Source: Trematomus loennbergii
Lineage: Eukaryota > Chordata > Actinopteri > Perciformes > Nototheniidae
NCBI GenBank assembly: GCA_012861695.1
Contig: JAAOOA010001601.1
Span: 46,670 to 110,669 of the forward strand
Reading direction: 5' to 3'
Length of the DNA stretch: 64,000 nt
Shown: one piece after another, positions 58,331-64,000 of the stretch
Layout of the letters: every line of letters starts with the position of its first letter
Numbering within the stretch: position 1 is the first letter of the stretch
Position numbers and translations under genes: made by a program
Notes under the pieces: model-generated
The model's input: the letters and a program-made list of their open reading frames with translations, nothing else
Database searches by the model: none
What the model was told of the DNA's origin: nothing

Positions 58331-58939
58331 TTATCTGAACCCAATGGCCGCCCAGTCAGTGATTATGTGGACATCGAGCCCCAACCAAATAAACACACCA
58401 AGACCCGTGACAGGTATCGCTGACTGAAAAAATATTTGATCAGTCCCAATACTGATTTCTCTGCTCCAGATATCACAGAGGATGTCATTTCTGCAAAGCT
58501 CTAAAGATGCCAAAGCAGGAGATGCTGAACAGGAGACAGTTTCAGGCAGATCTAGCATCCTCTCTCATCCTGGTAACAATGCTTTTCTGCTTTTCTGAAA
58601 TACAGAAGAGGATTAGGACCACATGTGGATTTATCTTTTGGACCTGACCAAAACTGATTTTTCTTTTGAGTAACAAATCAAAAATTCTTACTTAAATCTC
58701 AGATCTATGAAAACTAATTTGAAGGTTTTCATGAAAATAAATAAAATATATTTTAAGAAAAAGTCAGATTTCTGAGATTTTCTTTAAAAAAAATTGAAAA
58801 TCTGAATTTCTTTTGTAAAACATTTTCTTTTAATCAGAAGTCTGACTTTAACTAGTAAAGAACATTTTGAGGTCTGACCAAAGTGATTTTTTCCTAACTT
58901 TAATCTCAGATTTCTGTAATTTCATTAAAAAAAAAGAAA
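58331..58939 (+). other. coding-like fragment, rabggtb-tail segment and AT-rich repeat (unit B copy 2)
   Basis: Second copy of 30030-30690: the DYVDIEPQPNKHTK-type fragment (about 58345-58503), the shared tail segment (58501-58640), then the AT-rich block leading directly into the TRIM5 3' UTR. Confidence 0.4.
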
Positions 58940-59521
58940 AGAAAAACTCCAACATTTAATTTTGTACAGACATGTAAATGTGGCACTCATCTCACATCTT
59001 GAACATAGAAACACAATTTATTACAAACTCAACCTGTTAGCTTTTCTTTTAATGTGTTTTATTTCCTTCTTCAAAGTTTAATTTATGCATTCAACACATT
59101 GAGACTTAGTCAAAAATAAAAGACATTTAGAATAAAATATCTACAATGAAAGAAGCTCTGGTGCTTTCTCTCTCTCATGCTTTACAAGAGAAACAACAAC
59201 ATACAAATACATCAATATCGATATTCAACACATTTTTAGAGCAAAGTTTACATTTCCATGCAGAGAAATATGAGTTGAGGTTAACATAAATCCTCCTGAG
59301 CAGTGACAGCCTCCATGGCTAAACAGACACAGGAAGGAGCGCCGCCTAAAGAAACTCCAACATCTACAGAACAACTCGTGAGAAGATATTAAAGCACATC
59401 CCATAATGTTTGATTGCCAGCTGATCTCTGTGCAGTGAAGACATGAACAATCAGCTCTCAGCAACAATGATGGACACACAATGAGTTTAAGTAGAAGAAG
59501 AGTTCCTCAAATGACTTCAGG
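58940..59521 (-). other. TRIM copy 5, 3' untranslated region
   Basis: Matches the other 3' UTRs but with more substitutions and without the outermost poly(A) signal segment, so this copy begins within the UTR. Confidence 0.7.
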
Positions 59522-61182
59522 CTATTTCAGTTTACACAACTTAGCTGTGTTTCCATAACCATAAAGATAAACTCCAGCATGTAGCGGCTGAGTGAATGTG
59601 GTCTGGACTCTGTGGAGGAGAGTCATGGTTTCAGAGATGCTGTAGAAGGACAGAATACCTGCTCTGTGATCCAGGTACACTCCTACTCTGGAGGACTGAG
59701 GACCTGAGACGGGAGTGTTGATACTGTTGTAACTAAATGTATATCTGTTTTGGTTACACTCTAATGACCAAGATTTGTCATTGTATCCAAATCCACCCCC
59801 ACCCCCTGCTCTGCTGATATTCTTGTATGCGACTGCTACAGAAACGTCTCTCCCTCTCCACTCCACCTCCCAGTAACAACGTCCAGTCAGACTCTCTCTA
59901 CTCAGGACCTGAACATAATTAGTGAATCTGTCTGGGTGACTAGAATAAGACTGTTGTTGTTTCAAGTATGTTGCTTTTCTGCTCCCCTCAGATAATAACA
60001 GCCATGTATTTGCTGTGTTTGGATCCAGTGTGATCTCCTGTGAATATTGTAAGAACTCAGCTCTGGTGGTGGGCTCTGCTGCTGACAGTAAAACATCCAC
60101 TTTAGTCAGTGAGACGTTTGTCCATTCCTCTCTCAGGACGTCCTGTAGTTTGTCTCTGACTGCTGACAGGGCCGCCGTCACGTCCTCAAAGTAGCTCAGA
60201 GGACGGATGTTGATGCTGGATGAGTGTGTAGGTTCACTGAGGGCTGACAGTGAGGGGTAGCTGTGCAGAAACTGGTTGTGATCCTCTGTGTGAGACAGCA
60301 GCTTCAGCTCAGCGTCTCTCCTCTTCAGCTCAGCCATCTCCTGCTCCAGCTTCTCCTGAAGCTCTCTGACTCGACTCACTTCACTCTTCTGCTGGGATCT
60401 GAGCTGCTGCTTCACATCAGAGCTTCTTTTCTCCATGAGACGGATCAGCTCAGTGAACATCTTCTCACTGTCCTCCACTGCTTTATCAGCAGAGCCATTG
60501 AGGGCCTCCACCTCCTGCTGAAGCAGCTTCACCTCCTTCTCTCTGTCCTGGATTCTCTGCTGGATGTTTAGTCGACTCCCCTCCAGCTCTCTCTGCCTCT
60601 CAGTCCTCTCTGCTGCAGCTGACACTGTGTCGTGGCCTTTGTGTTCGTCCATAGTGCAGATAACAGATACACTGCTGATCAGTGCGGCAGAACATCTTCA
60701 TCACCTCGTCGTGACGAGAGCAGATGTTCTCCTGGAGCTTCTTGGAGGGCTCCACCAGCTTGTGTTTTTTTAAAGACAGGTAATTCATTATGAAGCAGGA
60801 GGTGTTTGTCACAATAAGAGGCCAGACACTGCAGACAGGACTTACAGGCTGTCAGTTTTCTCCCAGTGCAGACATCACAGGCCACATCTTCAGCTCCAGC
60901 ATAGCAGTGATCAGCAGGAGCAGCTTGGAGTCCAGTCTTCTTCAGCTCCTCCACTAAAGCTGCTAACATGGTGTTTTTCAGCAGGACAGGCCTCGGTGTG
61001 AAGCTCTGCCTACACTGAGGGCAGCTGTGGATCTTCTTCTCATCCTCTCCATCCCAGAAGCCTTTAATACACTTCATGCAGTAGCTGTGTCCACAGGGAA
61101 TAGCCACCGGATCCTTCAGTAGATCCAGACAGATCGAACAAGAGAAGGTTTCCCGGTCCAGCTGAACTCCTTTCTGTGCCAT
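59522..61182 (-). CDS. finTRIM/TRIM16-like protein, copy 5 (SPRY intact)
   Basis: The start is the ATG at 61182; the stop TAG is at 59522-59524. This is the only copy whose whole PRY-SPRY is in one frame: 59522-60652 gives coiled coil, PRY ([19 protein letters not shown]) and SPRY ([39 protein letters not shown]; ends LCKLK). RING and B-box1 are open from 61182 to about 60770. Two breaks remain: one extra T in the run at 60765-60771 (seven T versus six) and two missing bases in B-box2 (ccatagtgcagataac, about 60651-60662). About 553 codons overall. It is the reference for judging indels in the other copies. Confidence 0.94.
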
Positions 61183-61957
61183 TTCCCTCTCAGTGGCAGC
61201 GAGTGTCTGAGTTTCACTTCCTGAAACCTGAAACTATGTGAGCTGTGATCTGAACAGGATGTGTGTGTGCAGTGAATGTGGCCTATCAGCTCTTGGACTT
61301 TACCCACATGTTGGTTACACCCATCCTCCTCAGTGTGGATCTGAAGGGGAGGAGCCAGGAAATACAGAGTGGAGCGCTGCTGTGTCGAGCGAAAAAGAGG
61401 GAGGGCTACATTTGAAAACAGTCTTCAGCTGTAAAATATTTGTTTTAAATTCAGGCTTTTGTAGCACACAGCTCCACACTCATGGTAGCAGTGGTGAAAG
61501 AAGTACTCAGATATTCTACTAAAGCAAAAGTAGAAATACTACAGGGTAAAAATACTCTGTAACAAGTCAAAGTACAAAAGCATTGGTATCAAAATATACT
61601 TTAAGTACCAAAAGTAAAAGTACTCCTTATGCATAATGGCCCTTTTCAGAATCGTAATATATATATATATATATATATATATGTATTGAGTTACTATAAT
61701 GATTATTGATGTGTTTTATCACTGTTAGTAAATGTAGAGCTAATTTGAGCAACTTGATGTCCTGCTGCTGGATATCTTATCCTATAAATATCTGTCAAAG
61801 TGTATTTAATAACTGATTTATATTTTGAATTATCTACTAATCTATATCTAACTAGTAACTAAAAGCTGTCGAGTAGAAGTAAAGCAGCATAAACTGAGAC
61901 ATATTGCCATCAAAAAATAGTTAAAGTACCAAAAGTAAAAGTACTTACTGCGCCCAA
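61183..61957. other. TRIM5 upstream region
   Basis: Carries GGAAGTGAAA (61212-61221, minus strand) and a shortened upstream block: about 90 bp of the GA-rich segment is missing near 61400. The old hAT-like repeat follows, with a TA microsatellite at 61656-61682, until it is cut at 61957 by the next element. Confidence 0.6.
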
Positions 61958-62930
61958 TAGCCGCGTTCACACCAAGTACTTTCCTGTACTTAGTTCCGGC
62001 ACTAAGAGCCCCGGCGCTTTTAACCCCAGGGCACTTAGTACAGATCGCGTTCACACCGGAGTACTTTTCCCTGAGGGAAGATTACGCAAATGAGCCGCTG
62101 ACGTCACTTCTTCTTCTTCTGCTTTGGCTTTACTGGCAGGCCATAAACCACTTCATGGCGAGTACAGTAGGTGGCGGTATGCACCTTAAAGTTGTTTGCA
62201 ATCCGCTGCAAAACAAGAGAAGAAGAAGAAAAACTTCCCGCGTATACTGCGACGCCCACCCACTCGCTGTACATTAGGCGTCTGTTGTTTACCTTCCGAC
62301 CTCAGACATGATGGAGATGGAGTCGACTGAAGTTGTGCTGTTTGTGCTCATGTTATACAGCTTTGTAACTGAGTTAATGCAGCCTGAGCAACTTGCGTAC
62401 AATAACAAAACAAGCTGAGCACGAGTGGTGGTGGAGAACGCTTTTGGCAGACTGAAGGGCAGGTGGCGGTGCTTGATGAAAAGAAACGACTACAAGATCA
62501 CAATCCAGGTGGCAGCATGTTGCATATTACATAACCTTTGTGAAAGTAATGAGTACATGGACGAATGGACTGCCTTACCGGCGACCCAGCTTTATGAGGC
62601 ATCTGAACAGCGTGTAAATTGTAAACATTTTGACAATAAAGCTAATCTTTTGTACAGTGCTTTTGTTTCTCTTTTATTTTCCAGTCAAGACAGGCAACAT
62701 TACAATAGTGTACAGTGTGGCAATATAATAACAATAAACTGTGCCAGGTGTGTTGTATGCACAGTAAATAGGCTCAGCAGCAAACCCACCGTTATTAGTA
62801 ATATATATCTTCCTGAGACCCACTGCATCCGTCTGCCATAAACACTATGGAAACATAAATGTTAGTTTCGGCCCATAGTGGACTCCATTTTGTGTTGTGT
62901 AAAATGGGGGGGGGGGGGGGGAATTAAAGG
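61958..62930 (+). mobile_element. PIF/Harbinger element, right end not identified
   Basis: It begins CGCGTTCACACCAAGTACTT-type sequence exactly where the TRIM upstream block stops; a second subterminal copy (tcgcgttcacaccggagtac) lies at about 62046. It contains a deleted transposase (62308-62841). The complementary terminus was not found before 64000, so the end given is a guess. Confidence 0.55.
62308..62841 (+). pseudogene. Harbinger (HARBI1-like) transposase, internally deleted
   Basis: The N-terminal peptide from the ATG at 62308 (MMEMESTEVVLFVLMLYSF) runs about 35 codons to a TGA. In the same frame, immediately after, comes the conserved C-terminal block [19 protein letters not shown] and [11 protein letters not shown], which includes the last acidic catalytic residue of the DDE nuclease. 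The first two acidic residues and the core are deleted. Non-functional; identity is firm from the [12 protein letters not shown] motif. Confidence 0.8.
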
Positions 62931-63424
62931 TTTGCAAATCCCCATGTCCTCCTCAGAGGACAATCATAAAAACATTTAGTTTTAGGTCAAATAATATTTA
63001 AAATGATATAAATGATCATATTTGTGTATGTGCCCCTGCCATTCCTCCACAAGGTTGCAACATTGATGATAAATAAATGACAATAAAGCTTTGCCAGTTT
63101 ATAACCGATGAAACATGATGGTATCAGAATAATCACTTACATGTGATGTATAGGATGCTACGGTCACTAAAGATAAAGTGTCAGGAGAAATAAGCAAGCT
63201 ACAGGATCTGTTTAACAGTAATAGAAGTTCACATTTTTAATGTAAATAAAATAGAAGTTGTACATGTAAATTAACATTATCAATATAAAATAAAGTGTCA
63301 GTAGTAGTACATATCCCGCTTCAATCTCATTAGTAGCATAAAAAGTGACAGGTCACACTTCTAAGTCCCGCCCCCTAATTATGTTAATGACCCCCTTTGA
63401 TATGCTAATGAGCCCCTTTGTTCG
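62842..63424. other. intergenic, no gene
   Basis: Contains a G homopolymer (about 62907-62922) and AT-rich sequence. Near 63366-63420, tandem-like ccccctaattatgttaatga / ccccctttgatatgctaatga units occur. Nothing coding. Confidence 0.5.
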
Positions 63425-63690
63425 AGGTGTTATCGCGTACAGGTGTGACATCCTCACCGGTAGCCCCCACCCCCCTCAGCCCACCCCCCTCCCCCTCACA
63501 TACAGGTGCTACATCCTCTCAGGTAGCCCCCACCCTTCTCAGCCCCCCACCCTTCACAGCCCCCACCCCGCTCAGCCCCCACCCTCTCAACCCACCCTCC
63601 TCCCCCCTTACAGCAGGTTTCACATCCGCCCTATCGCCCCACCCCCTCCTCAGCCCCCCCTTCTCAACCCCCTCCTGTCCGGAGGGGAAG
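63425..63690 (+). repeat. C-rich minisatellite
   Basis: Irregular repeats of tacaggtg..acatcctc..ggtagcccccaccc and shorter cagcccccaccc units, strongly C-biased on this strand. Pro/Ser-rich reading frames through it are artefacts. Confidence 0.8.
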
Positions 63691-64000
63691 TTAGAAAAGT
63701 GCCGGTTAAAGGTCTTCTATGTTATGTAATGAGCTTTGAAACAAACTGATATGATTCGATATTAAACCAACTAATTATAGTAGATTAATTAACTATTCAA
63801 ACGTGTACAGTAATTTACATTAACACGGGAATATAAAGGGGGGCGCTCTCCTCCTCTCATGACAACACGCCAGTATCATGCAGCTCGCGGGTCCAATAAT
63901 GAGTGACTCGACAGTAAAACTAAAACATATCTATAAATAGTTTAGGTAGTTTGAGAGGTAATTAAAATAGCTACGTGTGATATCTACGAGTGTGTGTTTT
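63691..64000. other. terminal intergenic sequence
   Basis: AT-rich; no recognisable gene or repeat boundary up to the window edge. Confidence 0.4.

Noticed and set aside
63345..63749. Pro/Ser-rich open frames at the right edge
   Set aside because: They translate the C-rich minisatellite; no start context, homology or splice signals.

Overview
This 64-kb window is genomic DNA from a teleost fish. The evidence is a cluster of fish-type TRIM genes (finTRIM/TRIM16-like: RING, two B-boxes, coiled coil, PRY-SPRY), dense hAT, PIF/Harbinger, DIRS, LINE and retroviral insertions, long CA/GT and TA microsatellites, and spliced vertebrate exons of RABGGTB.

Layout. Five closely related TRIM genes lie on the minus strand (coding spans 594-2245, 10449-12098, 34765-36411, 43147-44787, 59522-61182). 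They sit in two alternating unit types. Unit A (1-9855 and about 34150-42540) is TRIM, a shared upstream block, then the 5' half of rabggtb on the plus strand, divergent from the TRIM. Unit B (9856-30690 and 42545-58930) is TRIM, the same upstream block, then a different tail built of LINE/hAT repeats and short coding-like fragments. The order A-B-A-B-(TRIM5) implies that an A+B dimer of roughly 20-25 kb was itself duplicated. Between the two dimers (30.7-34.1 kb) is single-copy DNA with a possible unrecognised gene: a cluster of three perfect CRE sites, a reading frame with three exact 66-bp (22-residue) repeats, two predicted membrane segments and a poly(A) signal.

Mobile elements explain most of the length difference between copies, and several can be delimited exactly because another copy keeps the empty site. 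In the first unit B an 11.8-kb composite (17472-29300) is a hAT element split by an endogenous retrovirus (LTRs 17731-18321 and 26914-28731, gag on the minus strand), whose 5' LTR is split by another hAT-like element. In the second unit B a complete DIRS element (44918-50192) sits 131 bp upstream of TRIM4. A Harbinger-like element that contains another TIR element follows at 50268-52739. A truncated Harbinger with an internally deleted transposase closes the window (61958 onward).

Biology. The TRIM genes probably encode cytosolic E3 ubiquitin ligases of the antiviral finTRIM class; a GGAANNGAAA (ETS-IRF) motif lies just upstream of each start codon. Almost every reading-frame break in the five genes falls exactly at sites where the paralogues differ from one another. 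That pattern suggests consensus errors in a collapsed array, or gene conversion, rather than ordinary pseudogene decay. The rabggtb copies hold only the first ~127 codons, end in a foreign in-frame tail, and carry a transposon inserted exactly at an exon-3 splice acceptor, so they are probably non-functional duplicates of a full gene elsewhere.
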